Assembly: GCA_973895155.1 (NCBI GenBank)
Contig: OZ316892.1
Span: 6,448,001-6,512,000 of the forward strand
DNA: 64,000 nt
Reading direction: 5' to 3'
Origin: Marsupella aquatica
Lineage: Eukaryota; Marchantiophyta
Shown: positions 11,652 to 23,144 of the stretch, in pieces
Position numbering within the stretch: the stretch's first letter is position 1
How the letters are laid out: every line of letters starts with the position of its first letter
Program-made: the position numbers and the translations under genes
The notes under the pieces: generated by a model
Database searches by the model: none
What the model was told of the DNA's origin: nothing
Seen by the model: the letters and a program-made list of their open reading frames with translations, nothing else

Positions 11652-12835
11652 TCAACGATACCATTCTGTTGCGGAGTATAAACTGTGGTGAGATGGCGAG
11701 TTATCCCCTGTTCTGCACAGTACTCTTCAAATTCTATTGAAGTGTACTCCCCGTCGTTGTCTGACCTCAGACTCTTCACCCTTGTATCCAAACACTTGAC
11801 CGTGTTTCCAGTCTGATTCTCCACCTGGGCCTTCCACTTCTTAAAAATGGACAAGACATCAGACTTATGTGTCATGAAATAAATCCACACAAATCTTGAG
11901 TAATCGTCAATAAATGATACATAGTACAACTTTCCAGAGTGTGAGGGAGTCGGGGATGGACCCCACACGTCACTATGTATGTACTCAAGAACCGCTTTGG
12001 AACGATGAGTTCCAACACCAAAAGCACGACGATGTTGCTTTCCAAGAATGCAATGCTCACAGAACTCTAATTTACAAGATTGCAAATAAGAAATGAGTCC
12101 ATTCTTCCGTAAGATAGCCAAACCCTTCTCACTCATGTGGTCTAGCCGTGAATGTCACAGTTGAGTCATCTCCTCGTGAGACTTGGTTATATTGGCCTCT
12201 CCACATACAGTATTGCCCTGTAACACATACAAATTCTTTTGTCTACTCCCCTTCAAAATCACTGTCTCTCTCGACCTGACTTGAAGTTCACCATCAATAA
12301 CGCTCCATTGATGACCATTTGAATCCAACACACCGAGTGAAATCAGATTCTTACGCATGCGAGCATACCTGACTCCGGACACTATGCGCACAGTGCCATA
12401 AAAAATTTGAATCTTCACAGACCCAATTCCCTCAATTTGACAGGAGTGATCATTTCCCATCAGAACTGAACCATTTGAAACAGAGTAAGAGCTGAAAACC
12501 TCACGAATGTAACAAATATGAAAAGAGCAAGCACAATCAAGAATCCACACATCATCTGCTCTCCTAGATGACGTGCACAGAGCACACCCCCGACTTCATA
12601 AAACATACTCACCATTGAGTAAATCAGCTTCTCCATCAGCCCTAGCCACATTTACCGATGAAGTTTTCGCTGCCTTTCCCTTACAGTCTCGCTTGAAGTG
12701 TCCAACTTGGTTGCACTTCCAACATGTCACCTGCCTCCTTTGAGGGGATTTACCCCTGAACTTAGATCTGGATTTAGATCTAAACTGGGTTCTACGGTCC
12801 CCAGTTGGTCGCTGCATGTACTCCTCCCATGGTTA
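11652..12835 (-). pseudogene. copia zinc knuckle, protease and truncated integrase
   Basis: One minus-strand frame continues through three stops. It carries a CCHC knuckle (CWKCNQVGHFKRDC, near 12735), TGA at 12598-12596, and a protease segment around WILDCACSFHI (12548), where the catalytic Asp is retained within the copia WxLDSACS-like context. It then carries TGA at 12157-12155 where related elements have the Trp of LWH-x-R-L-x-H, followed by the GAG-pre-integrase zinc site (CEHCILGKQHR) and an integrase core with Asp in HSDVWGP and Asp in RSDND. The sequence breaks after QQNGIV, inside the codon that normally encodes the catalytic Glu. Beyond that point the translation is CACTA sequence, not integrase. 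Confidence 0.8.
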
Positions 12836-12888
12836 ACATTGAGGGCAGCACCAGATGATGAAGGCTGTGACGTGATGTGCATCTTCTA

Positions 12889-13638
12889 CTAAAGATCATC
12901 ACTAAGCAGAGAACTTACCACGTCATTGTATGAAATGGTATCCCTATCACGATGCAACAACACTCGTGATAGGGACTGGTAAGATGGAGGCAATGAACTA
13001 AGAAGTTGCAGAGCCTTCGTCTCATCATTCAAAGTCTCCCCAAGGTTTTCCAAGTCAACAACCATGTCGTTGAAAGCATCCACATGGTCTTGCAACTTCG
13101 TACCGGATTTCTTCATCCTGAAACTCATAAGTTTGTAGGAAGTGTAGAGCCGGTTCGACAACTCCTTGCGGTGATACTTGCTCTGCAATTTCGCAAACAA
13201 GGACATGCAATCCTTATGTGCACCAAACTGCTTGATGATGGGAGGTATGAGATAGAGTGTAACACACCACACTCCCTGCTCCTGCATGCGGTCCCATTGT
13301 TTCTCATCAACATCGTCTTCACGAGTGCTCAGCAGTTGGCCCATCCCTGACGCATAGAGCACTCCTTTCACCTGCTTCTCCCATAGCAAGTAGTCAGAGC
13401 GCCCATCATACTTTGTCACTTCATACTTGGGTCCCCCAAGCTTGAAAGTCCCCATCTTCTTCTTTGGCACTACCGTGAGCTCCGGTAGTAGTACTGCTTC
13501 CTCCACCACACGCCGCACCGGTGATGGTATCGGTATCACATGCTCTTCCTCCTGCTCCTCTCTCTGCCCCTCAAACCGCCGCGGTGATCCTCGTGCTTCA
13601 AGTTCCACGTCTTCGAAAAACTCCTCCGAATCACTCAT
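12889..13638 (-). pseudogene. copia gag (UBN2-type)
   Basis: ATG at 13638-13636 starts a 249-codon frame. After an acidic N-terminus it shows the Gag core (GGPKYEVTKYDGRSDYLLWE, then LQSKYHRKELSNRLYT and a YNDVVSSLLSDDL end), typical of the UBN2/DUF4219 region of copia Gag. Two adjacent TAG codons (12891-12886) end it where the protein should continue into a linker and zinc knuckle. Both are explicable as CAG to TAG. A one-base shift near 12830 then moves the remaining gag sequence to another frame. Gag would form the virus-like particle of the element. Here it is truncated before its nucleocapsid part. Confidence 0.8.
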
Positions 13639-15014
13639 ATGAGAAAATCACAAAAAATGTCGTTTTTTACAACTTCTCAAAAAACTCAAAACTCAACACC
13701 GCCGCGTAGCCCACAAAGCTAGGAGTCCAATACTGAAAACCGAAATCAAAATCAAAATTTGACGAAAAAATTATTCAAATTTTGGTCGAGGTGGGTAAAA
13801 CCTTGGGAAACTCCCCCGTTTTGACCACCTCAAGGAATAACCAAAATACCAAGTACAATCCATCGTCGGAATTGCGATGTGATCGGTGCGCCGCGTTGCC
13901 AACTTCAATGGCTACGACCTCCCCAAAAAAAGAACCAAAAAAGTTACCGTTTGGCGGACGAAATCTTTGTCGGACGGTCAAAAAATAGTTCTCTGGTTTT
14001 TTGGAATATTCTACGACCCTTGTACAGGCCCTGTGGGAATTTTGGAAGAACAATCGAGGGGCTGACACGTGTCCTTGAACCCCCAAAACCCCCTACCACC
14101 CTTCGTCGTCGAAATCTGGTCGCGCGCAGAAAATACACACGGCATAATGTACCCCTCAACACCAAACGCAAGATATATCACTCGGGTTTTGACAAAATCA
14201 AGATCTGATTTCAGATTTGGAAACTAGACTCCGAGGCGGTGAAGATCGATATAAGAAGCACCCAAAGCGAGGAAAGAACAAGGAAGAAAAAAGATGATAG
14301 ATTTCTCTCAATTGCCATAGTCAATTTTGAATCAGTTTTTCAAAGAGAAAAAATGGTACCTTGTCAACAACGAATGTTGATGAATTGCACTTGGTGCCGT
14401 CACCAAGTCCAACAAGGTAATTGATTTTGCTTAGCCTTCCTCTTCGCATCAAAGAGCCAATCCCGGACTCAAAATAATCGTCTTGCGTCAATCTTTCCTT
14501 TGAGTCAAAACACTTGATGCTTCTCCCTCCGAGTCGATTGCCACGACAAGAAACCCCAATCAGGCAAAAGAGGACTCCATAGCCGGTCAGAAAATCAGAA
14601 TGCTTCTTTTGTTCGTCCCGTCGCACACGGTACTCACTTGGTAACAAATCAGCTACCAAAACAAACAGCTCATCCCGATCTACAAGCATAGCTACAGCAT
14701 GCGATGCCTCCTTCGCCGTAGAGCTCACACCGTCGGGAAAACAAACTCTGGTCCCTCCTCTGAAAAACCGTCGAACACGAATGTTGCCAACTTTCTTCAC
14801 AAAATCCAGAACGACAAAAACTTAGATCTCTCTGCACCACGAGCTCCGTTCAGCAATTTCTTCACACCGTTAGAAAGCGCTTGCCCCCGATCTATCCGTT
14901 GAGCCCATAAACTCCAAGTTCCATGCGATGGAACTCCGGAAAATCCACCGACACTCAACACTGAAAAAAACCATCACGAAATCCTGTCACGAACACACGT
15001 CACCTCCCAGGCAT
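13639..15014 (-). other. Long copia leader between primer binding site and gag
   Basis: About 1.38 kb separates the primer binding site from the gag ATG, long for a copia leader. A minus-strand open stretch (14800-14321) has no upstream ATG and no known motif. The leader could contain an intron, an insertion or an extra unrecognised frame. Confidence 0.5.
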
Positions 15015-15026
15015 GCTCTGATACCA
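15015..15026 (-). other. copia primer binding site (initiator tRNA-Met)
   Basis: TGGTATCAGAGC on the minus strand, complementary to the 3' region of plant initiator tRNA-Met as used by Ty1/copia elements, two bases inside the LTR end. Confidence 0.85.
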
Positions 15027-15028
15027 AT

Positions 15029-15373
15029 TGTTGACCATAGACGACGATCGCAACGGCAAGCCCATGAACCATCCAACGCACAATAGTTGACACAGAGAGA
15101 TACATGGTTCACCTCCACATGAGGCTATGTCCACGGGAACACACAAGAGCTTTATTGCACTCTAGACCGACCGGCCATACCAAGCATCCACAGCACAAGC
15201 TCTCCCTATCTCTCAACTGGCTCCATAACAATGAGCCTGAGTTCCACCTCTCCAAGCAAACACTGCTTGGTTATGGAGTGTGCACAGTATGACTAACCTA
15301 ACCAAGTCTGCAACTAAGGTTAGTCTTAACTACGGTACATTCGTAACTCTAGACCTAAGAGTAAATCCTAACA
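15029..15373 (-). repeat. copia LTR (5')
   Basis: 345 bp bounded by TG...CA: in minus orientation it starts TGTTAGGATTTACTC and ends at GGTCAACA next to the primer binding site. Its outer 253 bp (15121-15373) are repeated immediately beyond as a second, diverged copy. Confidence 0.7.
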
Positions 15374-15626
15374 GAGGCTACGTTCACGGGAACACACAAG
15401 AGAGCTTTATTGAACTCTAAGTCCGTCGGCTATACCAAGTCTCCACAGTGTAAACTCTCTTCATCTCTCAAGTGGCTCCATAACAATGAGCCTAAGTTCC
15501 ACTTATCCAAGCAAACACCGCTTGGCATATAGTGTGCATCCTAGTTAACCTAACCACATCTCCGACTACGGTTAGTCTAACTATGGTTACATGTCGTAAC
15601 CCTAGACCTTGAGTAAATACCTAACA
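15374..15626 (-). repeat. Partial second LTR copy in direct tandem
   Basis: 253 bp that align throughout with 15121-15373 (for example both contain ACACACAAGAG and CTCCATAACAATGAGCCT, and both end in CCTAACA). There are many substitutions between copies. The inner ~92 bp of the LTR are missing from this copy. Confidence 0.75.
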
Positions 15627-17470
15627 TTCTTCTCTCTCATCATAGCCACATTCACACGAGCTCTACTAGTGCCGGAATACTCAACTTGGAAGAATGTCAA
15701 AGAACTAATCCTCATTCTCCAAGGTATATCCCATGACACAAAGGGCATGGTAACCTGGGTGAACATGTCATCCCTACCAGGTCACCCTCCCAAACTCACA
15801 ACACAACATGTGTCACCAACGAAGTGGCAACCCAAATGTAACATGGAGTGACAAGAGTGTATGGGAAGTTAAAACTATAGATCTCATTAGAATATGTTTA
15901 GAATAGTATCTAGTTATAACTAGCAAAGTTTTGGGGCATTTCAATTCTCTCATCCAACTTCTCATTCTCGATGGTAATAAGTTATTTTATTAAGGGTAAC
16001 TATTCAATAACAAAACTTGACCAAAGTTCCAAAGTTTAAGCAAGGTCTAGAATGATGTATCAGAGACCTTATTTTTCGCATTAATTTGCTGTCTAGCTAG
16101 TTTGAGCCAATGGTTTCAATTCTTACACAATGGATTGTGAATGCATTGTACACATTAATAATTTTGTAAGCATCTGAATACAATCCAAACTAAATGTAAG
16201 ATACATTATTCTAGATTTTAGAAATAGTAAATACATGATCAATTCTAGATTTAGAAAGTGCAGACAATATTGTATAAATTGGGGTTAACCTTTCCCCTTT
16301 GACCCGAGGAATACAAAACTTTGAATATTTTGCTATATTATGGATGCCCTGGTGATTGGATAGTCGTTTGTGCTAGTAACTTAGCAGGATATGCAATGCA
16401 ACCTTTTTGGTATGTTCATCTACACCTTTCACTTGGAGAGGGAGATAGGACTCGCTAGCTTGTTAGACTCGCAGCAAAACTCATGTTTCCTTGTAATATA
16501 CACTACCTCCACCGGAACTAAAAAAGATGAAAAAAAATCAGGTTGGGTAACCAATGCATCTGTAAGAAATGCTCTTAGTGGTCAAGAGAAACAATACATA
16601 CAAAAAAAGATGAACTTGTCTTAAAAAAATAATTCCTACTTAACCAAAATGTTACTTGGTACTCCTGGAAGCAACGCTGAAAGAGCCTTTCCGCCTCATT
16701 TATTGCAGAGTCGCCCCCATTTATTGTGGACGAAGTGTCAGACGCACAGTAAGTTTTCGAGGAAAGTACTTTACGCTTGATGGAATTGAGCGATGCAACT
16801 TGTCAATTATCAGTCAACTAGATTGTCTTCTTACGTTCCTGAGTTTCCAGTTTGGTGAGTAAGTTGTCCACAAGAGGAGGTCAGGAATTGTGTCCAAGAG
16901 ATATTCTGTGGTTCATGCACACGCACGAGACGAGAGTGGACTTGGGACGAGAAACGATCGGAAGAATTATCCGCTTGTTTTCGATTTTTTGCTTATGATT
17001 TTCAGACGTGCTATTATTTGCAGTGTGCTCTCCTCTGAAACAGGGTGAAGGCGATTATGAGATCCAAAGTCGGCACTGATGAGCGTATCACTGCAAACGA
17101 AGGTCCATCGCTTGCCAAGGCAATGACTCTCACGTCTGACATTATCTTCTTCTGAGTTTGATTTTCATGCTAAAGTCGTTTGTATTTGGTTGTATCTGGT
17201 TTACAAAATAAAACGGTAGAATGGTAAGATTTTTGAGGAAGAGATCGTGTCTTAATTTGGCATTGAAGTCACATTATTATTTGGTTTCCGCACTTGACAT
17301 TTATTTTACTGATGCTGATTCCTGCTGTCAGGTTTTCCTGTGTCATTGTGAGTACAACAATTTGGTGCTACTTGAGCACTAGTAACTGAAGCCAATTTAA
17401 GCAAAATGGTTGACGAGTTCGTAGGGCGAATTTGATCCGTATTCTAACAAATTGGTGTAATCAATTCAGT
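15627..17470. other. No gene recognised
   Basis: Mostly AT-rich, with no consistent coding signal. Short open frames (16391-16624, 16656-16862) carry no motif. It could hold the unrecognisable 5' part of the downstream translocator pseudogene. Confidence 0.35.
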
Positions 17471-18730
17471 AGTGAGGAGGTAATGAGGACGAAGTGAGGA
17501 AGATGTCAATCACCATGGGCGGCAGCCAACAAGCTGTCGCCCTCCAGTCAACCCTTCTGCAGTTTACTAACTTGCTGAATTTTTGGGGCAGGCTAATGGC
17601 AAATCAAGTGCTCTCTATCTTACAAGTTCTGCCCAGAATTAACTATGGCTGAATTTGGCACACAACCAACCCATGGATGGCCTGGTTTAAAGCATTTCAA
17701 GTGTACAAGCTCTTGTCGTACTGCTTACCACTCCTATTCTAATGTATAAACTCGTTCCTCCGCAGATGAAAAATTCTCGTGATGTTCTAGTTACCCAGGG
17801 TGCCTACTATGCTCTTCACAGTGACATTGTGGGTTCGTTACTGGGGCAAGTCTGATTAAACCTGATTTTTGACTGATAGTTGCTTAATTTCTAGATGGAA
17901 CTCATTTTTATGTGCATCTTGATTTAATCCACCAAATATAAGGGAGTGCTAGTAGAACGCAAGGGGTGGGCTCAAGTTTCATCTCAGAGGGTCTGTTAAA
18001 ACTTACAATGTTGTTTGTTCCCGTTTCCTTGATTGTCTACAGAGATGTGATTGGAGTTGCAGCTGTGCTGGGACTTTCAATTCTCCTTCTGACGGGTCTG
18101 CTTTAACGTACTGGGATGATTGTCTCACTGAAAATTCAGCTTGGGATACTTTGGCGTGGTTTGCAGTGCTGGTTGGAATGGCAACCAAGTTGACTCATCT
18201 GGGTCTTGTTGGCTTTAGCGAACTTTGTTGACCAGTTTCTCTCCTTCCTTCTCCCTTGGCTGGCCGCGACATTTGAAATTCACCCGGCCTTCTACTTTGT
18301 CTCACGTTACCTGTTCGCGAGCCAGACTGGTGATGTGGGTGCCATGTGCTCTGCAATGTTGGCTACGCCAGTTGCTGCTGGAGTTCCTACTGTCGTGCAG
18401 CACACCAGTATATTTGAGGCCCTAACTCATTCCTGCAGTGGACAGGCCGCTGTCTACGATGGAGGTAACTCCATCTGTGAACTTGTAGAGGTCCTGTTCT
18501 GTTTACAGACTAGGACAAGGCCGCTGTGGATTTAATCATCATTTGATTCAATGTCCAAGTCTCTCTGATGTTGTATGGCTGGTATGTTCACATGGATTGC
18601 ACATGTCTGTTGACCTGTCCTGTGTTTTGCCTTCCAGACGGTATCGTTGATCCACCTTTTTGCACTGTGGAACGTTTTGATATGGGCAGTGGTTGGTAGG
18701 GTTTGGAGGAAGTTTTGGGGTTTTAATTGA
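17470..18730 (+). pseudogene. Plastid dicarboxylate (2-oxoglutarate/malate) translocator pseudogene
   Basis: Pieces in changing frames follow the order of plant plastid DiT-type (DASS/SLC13) transporters. 17590-17760 encodes KSSALYLTSSAQN, a stop, then TTPILMYKLVPPQ. 18045-18108 encodes DVIGVAAVLGLSILLLTG, then a stop and frameshift. 18110-18200 encodes WDDCLTENSAWDTLAWFAVL and VGMATKLTHLGLVG. 18225-18465 encodes RYLFASQTGDVGAM, PVAAGVPTVV and EALTHSCSGQAAVYDGG. 18666-18730 encodes a VLIWAVVGRVWRKFWGFN end. Working translocators exchange stromal and cytosolic dicarboxylates across the inner plastid envelope during ammonia assimilation and photorespiration. At least three stops and two frame changes make this copy non-functional. 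It keeps intron-like breaks, so it looks like a decayed duplicate and not a clean processed copy. Confidence 0.75.
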
Positions 18731-19749
18731 TGAAGCTGATACTTGGGACACGGCCTACGTTTCACGAAAGCGAAGTCAGTGAGGTTTTACTGTAGGTAAT
18801 ATTATTTCAGCCAGTTATTCAGTCGGCTCTTTTGCCCCCATGAGCCAATTATTTCAGCCATTTATGAGCCTCTGGGGTATATCCTTGCAACGTAAGTTCG
18901 TAACATCTCAAGTCTGACGAGCTTCGAAATTTCTCGTTCATATAGGCTGCAGGTATTTTGGATGAATCCTAATATATGTCTGATCGTTTCAAAGCTCAGA
19001 AATGAATGGACAAAAGCTATATGACGTTTGTTTTGACTTCATGGAAGGTGGGATAATTTACCTTTTGCTGATTCCAACGAATGAGATGGAGTCAACTTGA
19101 ATTCTACATCACAAGAAAATTTGTATTCCATCTCGTAATCCAAAGTAGGGCGAAACTGATTTACTTCTAATTGGGATATAAAGAAGGGCAACGGAGATCC
19201 TACTACATACAGCCGTCCTTGCGAACATAATAAGAGTGTTGTGGATCAAAACTGCCCTTCCGATAAACGGAGTAGGACATCAAGGAAATTCTCTTTCAAT
19301 CTTCATTCAAAACTTCAGACAGACGTGGAACAGCCCTGGTGATGACGACGATGATGAGTCCAGAACTCGGCAGTTCAGCCAATTGATTACAAAGTGAGTC
19401 TACTAGCACAAGACAACATGACAGCCTCTCCTCTTTGGCAGTCTTGATTCATGCGGAGGACAATCTTGAACTCGGTGCACAGGATAGGTAATTCGAAACC
19501 CGATGGTGCAGGTGAATATTGATTGAGCTGCTCTTCTTGGACTGGTTTGGCTCACCCAAACTGTTAGTCTTTAAGTCCATCCCTTCAGATCACCGCAATG
19601 AAAATGCTTCCATTCCGTAGACTTTTTTCAAACACACGAAACGTATGGGATAGAACCAACAGTACTTCCATTTCAGTGGACCTTTCCAAACGCAACGAAG
19701 ATATGGATACAAAGAGCCGTGTAACATCCATCCAATATTTCTCCTAGTC
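18731..19749. other. Intergenic, downstream of the dehydrogenase-like gene
   Basis: No coding frame. It lies between the translocator pseudogene and the 3' end of the minus-strand gene and probably includes that gene's 3' UTR. Confidence 0.4.
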
Positions 19750-21819
19750 TCATATTTGACTAGTGCTGACCACATCAAATTGCACTCCATTCTTTTCGAT
19801 TCGCTCTTGTAGATCGGTCGTACCAAAAGCACACCCCGGTGTTAGCACTCCACCTTTAGGTAAGGAGCTCCTCTGATCCAAGACAACAAGTGCTGCCTGG
19901 ACCAGGCAGATGGGAGTGGTGACATATCCAATCTCAGGTCCAGAAATCCTAGTAACAATTTGCTTGTCAGGCTTTGTGGTCTTGGTGACCTTGGATGCAT
20001 CACCAAATCCTGTGCCAACGAACCACTGTTGGAAAGAAGAATTTTTTACATTCTCTTCGGTAGGTCCCTGCTTCAGAAAAGTTCCAAAAGAGAAGATTTC
20101 TGGATATTTGACGAGGAGAGAGCGACCCCACTTAAACTGTGAAAAGATGACGAGCACAATGCCCAGGAGGAAAAATGCAACCAGGCCCGCGATAGTCTTG
20201 GAACAAATATATACCCCAAATTGAACTGGCTTAAGGCTCGCCCATTTCTGTTTCTTCGTTTCAGTAAAAGCAGGATTTGTCTCGTCTTCCAAAGTTGGCA
20301 AGCCCTCAGGGTAGTCAATTCTAGCTGCAAATGTCCGACGAACAACAATCGCATCAGCTGACGGTAGCTTCACCGCCCATGTTCTGGAATTGGGTTCGAA
20401 ATGTATCGCAGGTTTCTTTATTGAAGAACCAGGAACCTGCACATTAGATCACACAGGACTTCAGAATTTCAGCACTTACAATAATAAATTCTACTATCCC
20501 AACCATCCGTTAAGACAATCTCCGTGTGACTAGGCAGCTAGGTACGCAGTGCTGCACAATTCATCTGGTCAGAAGTTTTGCACTTGTCAGAGTAGCTCTG
20601 AGTTACGCTCACTGTGGCTTACTTAGGTTGCCTCTAGCTTCGTGGTGAGTTTACGTTCGACTCCCGCTCAAATTCTCGTTTTTCAATTCTTTTCGCAGAT
20701 CAAGGTGAAGAGACACCCTCCTCTCCCAATCACTAGGCCACAGCTCGATCTCCAGGTTACTGCCAGCTCATCTAATAGGAAGTCTTCACCAGCAAGTGTG
20801 GCTGGATGCACCGTTGACAGGATTTAAAAACCAATAACCTTCAGGATTTAAACCTATTTGAGATCATACTATGAATGAACCAGGTACTATCTCAAAGTTA
20901 TGCATGCGTCTAAAGCATTTCTGACTCATAGCGTCGACAATAATGTTCAAGAAAGTGACCTGGGACATCCTTGGCATCGCTGTCCAATCTGACTCGTAGC
21001 TTCAAAAGGAAAACCTTCAGCTTCAAGTACTCATTTCTCCATAGACTCTTTTAGGGTATAGTAGACAACATTTCTGAGAACTTGTTACCCATCACCAGGG
21101 GAACTCAAAACCCCATAGTAGAAGTGTTGGGACATTGATATCACCTGAGACCTGGAACGACGAGGACGAGACTTGCGTAGCAGCTGGAGGTCCGCTTCAT
21201 GTGCAACGCCGAGTACAGCCGACTCCCAAGTTCCAATATTGCCATGGAAGCGGCCAAGCTTATTCCACAGCACCAGATATGAATCACAAGATTGAGTGAG
21301 CGTGGGTGGACCGAATTGCCTTGCATTGTGGATAACGCCAAGCTCTGCAGGTATCGAGTCATATCCACATGCACTCACAACCAACGAACCTGCCTTCTTC
21401 GCTGATTCATGATAATTTGCTTCCATTCTCTCCATAAACTCTGGTTCTCCGGTGATGTCAAGGTAATCGACGCCTGCTTCCACACAGGCCTTGACCACAG
21501 GCTCCCCATATTTTCGGTAAGGCCCTACCACGTTGAGCAAAAGCCTCGTCTTCTTGACTAGGGATGCTAAGGAAGCTTGGTCCTCCACATTGGCCTCAAA
21601 GATGGAGACTTGGACAGGAGATGGTTTTCCCTCCAGCGCCCAGGTGAGAGAAGCTGAGAGTTTGGATTTGCTGCGGCCTGCAATGCCCACTTTTCTTTTC
21701 CCACCACTTCCATCGGCCGTTGGACAGTCCGTGAACTTCAGCAACTCCCTGATCACATACTTCCCTGTGAAACCGGAAGCCCCAAAAATGATCACATCCA
21801 CGAGCTGATCTGCTGCCAT
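19750..21819 (-). CDS. Saccharopine dehydrogenase-like oxidoreductase
   Basis: Two exons on the minus strand, 21819-21145 and 20436-19750, joined in phase 0 across a 708-bp GT-AG intron (CAG|GTGATA ... GTGCAG|GTT). The ATG at 21819 is the first in frame after an upstream stop at 21936-21934, giving about 453 residues, the usual length of this plant/animal family. A Rossmann dinucleotide-binding motif opens the protein (GASGFTGKYV, residues 13-22). Other family landmarks are YLDITGEPEFMERMEANYH, VSACGYDSIPAELG, WAVKLPSADAIVVRRT and RISGPEIGYVTTPI. A hydrophobic segment at about residues 306-325 suggests membrane or lipid-droplet association. The family is similar to saccharopine reductase but its own substrate is not settled, so lysine metabolism should not be assumed. 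It appears intact. Confidence 0.9.
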
Positions 21820-22203
21820 CTGCTGAGCAGCAAGAAGTATGCTGGGGCCTCCACTTGCTTCACCAGCAGCAGAGTGAGAGTTGAAGATCAAACTTGTCAC
21901 CAGTGAACAAGAACAGAATCCAATTGGTTGAACTCAAGAACAGCAGCCAATCGAGTTGAAACGAGAACGGAAGAGAAGCGCGCTGGAGGAAAGCAATTCT
22001 TTCGTCTCCTTGCAGAACTGAACTGGTTGGTTTTGAGTGCTATGGCGTTCGATAGAAAACTGGAGACACGATGATCCCTGGCCTCCGTGCAATGCTGACA
22101 CAGGATAACCATTTGCCTTTGCCACGTGGACCTTTGCACTTAATTGACTCAATATCAGGTCTAGTTTGTTGATTTGGTTTTCTCTCACTCTAGTGTTCTT
22201 GTT
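21820..22203. other. 5' flank and probable 5' UTR of the dehydrogenase-like gene
   Basis: No ATG in the coding frame here. Open stretches are broken by a stop at 21936-21934. A promoter must lie here or just beyond, but I see no clear TATA element in the expected position. Confidence 0.4.
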
Positions 22204-22430
22204 CTTGGGGATGTGATTTTTGTTGAAGTATCATGCTAATTTGGGTTTGTCTCGCGCTGGTGTTCGTGCCCTTGGGGATGTGGTTGTTGCTGAGGCGTCA
22301 TGCTGATTTGGTTTTCTCTCGCGTTGGTGTTCGTGCCCTTGGGGATGTGGTTGTTGTTGAGGTGTCATGCTGATTTGGTTTTCTCTCACGCTTGTGTTCG
22401 TGCCCTTGGGGATGTGGTTGTTGTTGACCC
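22204..22430. repeat. 67-bp minisatellite, 3.4 copies
   Basis: Units start at CTTGGGGATGTG: 22204-22270, 22271-22337, 22338-22404 and a partial one to 22430. Units 2 and 3 are very similar and unit 1 is more diverged. A partial unit precedes the array (from about 22165). It creates artefactual open frames on both strands. Confidence 0.85.
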
Positions 22431-23144
22431 CATGAGTGGAGCCAATGTGGCGTCTGCTGCCCATGTCCAGGGTCATACTGTTGCGAGGGTTGCTTGCCTT
22501 AAAGAGGAGGCTTACACATGCGTTACTCGGGGGACCTTTTCTACCCATATACTGTGGAGGACTTTAGAGCTTTGCACTCGACTTTTGACCATTTCTTGCA
22601 CTCTTGTGTGGTTCATTATGTCTAGCGACGGCCTTATCCACTCGTCTTTGTTATCACTGCCTTTTTTAGGCAGTGGGTGTCTATTGTGCTTCAGCGTGCA
22701 CAGGCCTTCACTATCCTTCGTAGGAGAGGCAGTTGGAGTCCGGACATCTAGTCGGATTCAATTCCCTTGCTTGACACTCCTGTGCAGTTCAAGCTTGAGC
22801 TTTACCAGGCTTTTCAATTTGCCACTGGGTAGACTTTAGGGTAGTGTGTCTTTTGTTTTCCTTGCGCTGGGCTTGTGCCTGGTCTTTTTGGCTTTTGGGG
22901 CCTTTTGGCTTTCTGGCCTTTTTCTTGTTATCCCTTCGTTGGGTTTTTGGCATGTGGGTTCATGTCTCCCAATTCGGCCCCCTTGCTTTTTAGCAGTTTG
23001 GTATATATAATATCTAGTTAAGTGTGGGACTCATGATAGAGTCCAAAATCTAGTCAAGTGTGGGACTCATGATATATACCAGCTTGTAGCGTGACTCCCA
23101 AGCCAATTTTATCCAACTCACAAGTATAGTCTAAATTATGTTAA

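Larger units (their letters stand above)
11652..15373 (-). mobile_element. Ty1/copia LTR retrotransposon, 3' half missing in window
   Basis: In minus orientation: LTR (15373-15029), primer binding site (15026-15015), long leader (15014-13639), gag (13638-12889), zinc knuckle, aspartic protease, and the start of integrase, broken at 11652 by the CACTA terminus. Reverse transcriptase, RNase H, polypurine tract and 3' LTR are not seen and should lie beyond the left end of the CACTA element if the nesting is simple. Several in-frame stops and a frameshift show the copy is dead. Confidence 0.8.

Noticed and set aside
14321-14800. 160-codon frame in the copia leader, same strand as gag
   Set aside because: No ATG near its start (it opens after a stop with GTG), no motif, and it may be chance in a dead element. 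Kept only as a note.
21820-21900. An N-terminal extension of the dehydrogenase-like protein
   Set aside because: The frame is open but begins with GTG; the first ATG at 21819 gives the family's normal length.
22300-22839. 180-codon frame over the 67-bp minisatellite
   Set aside because: Starts inside the repeat and has a Cys/Leu/Ser composition without a known domain.
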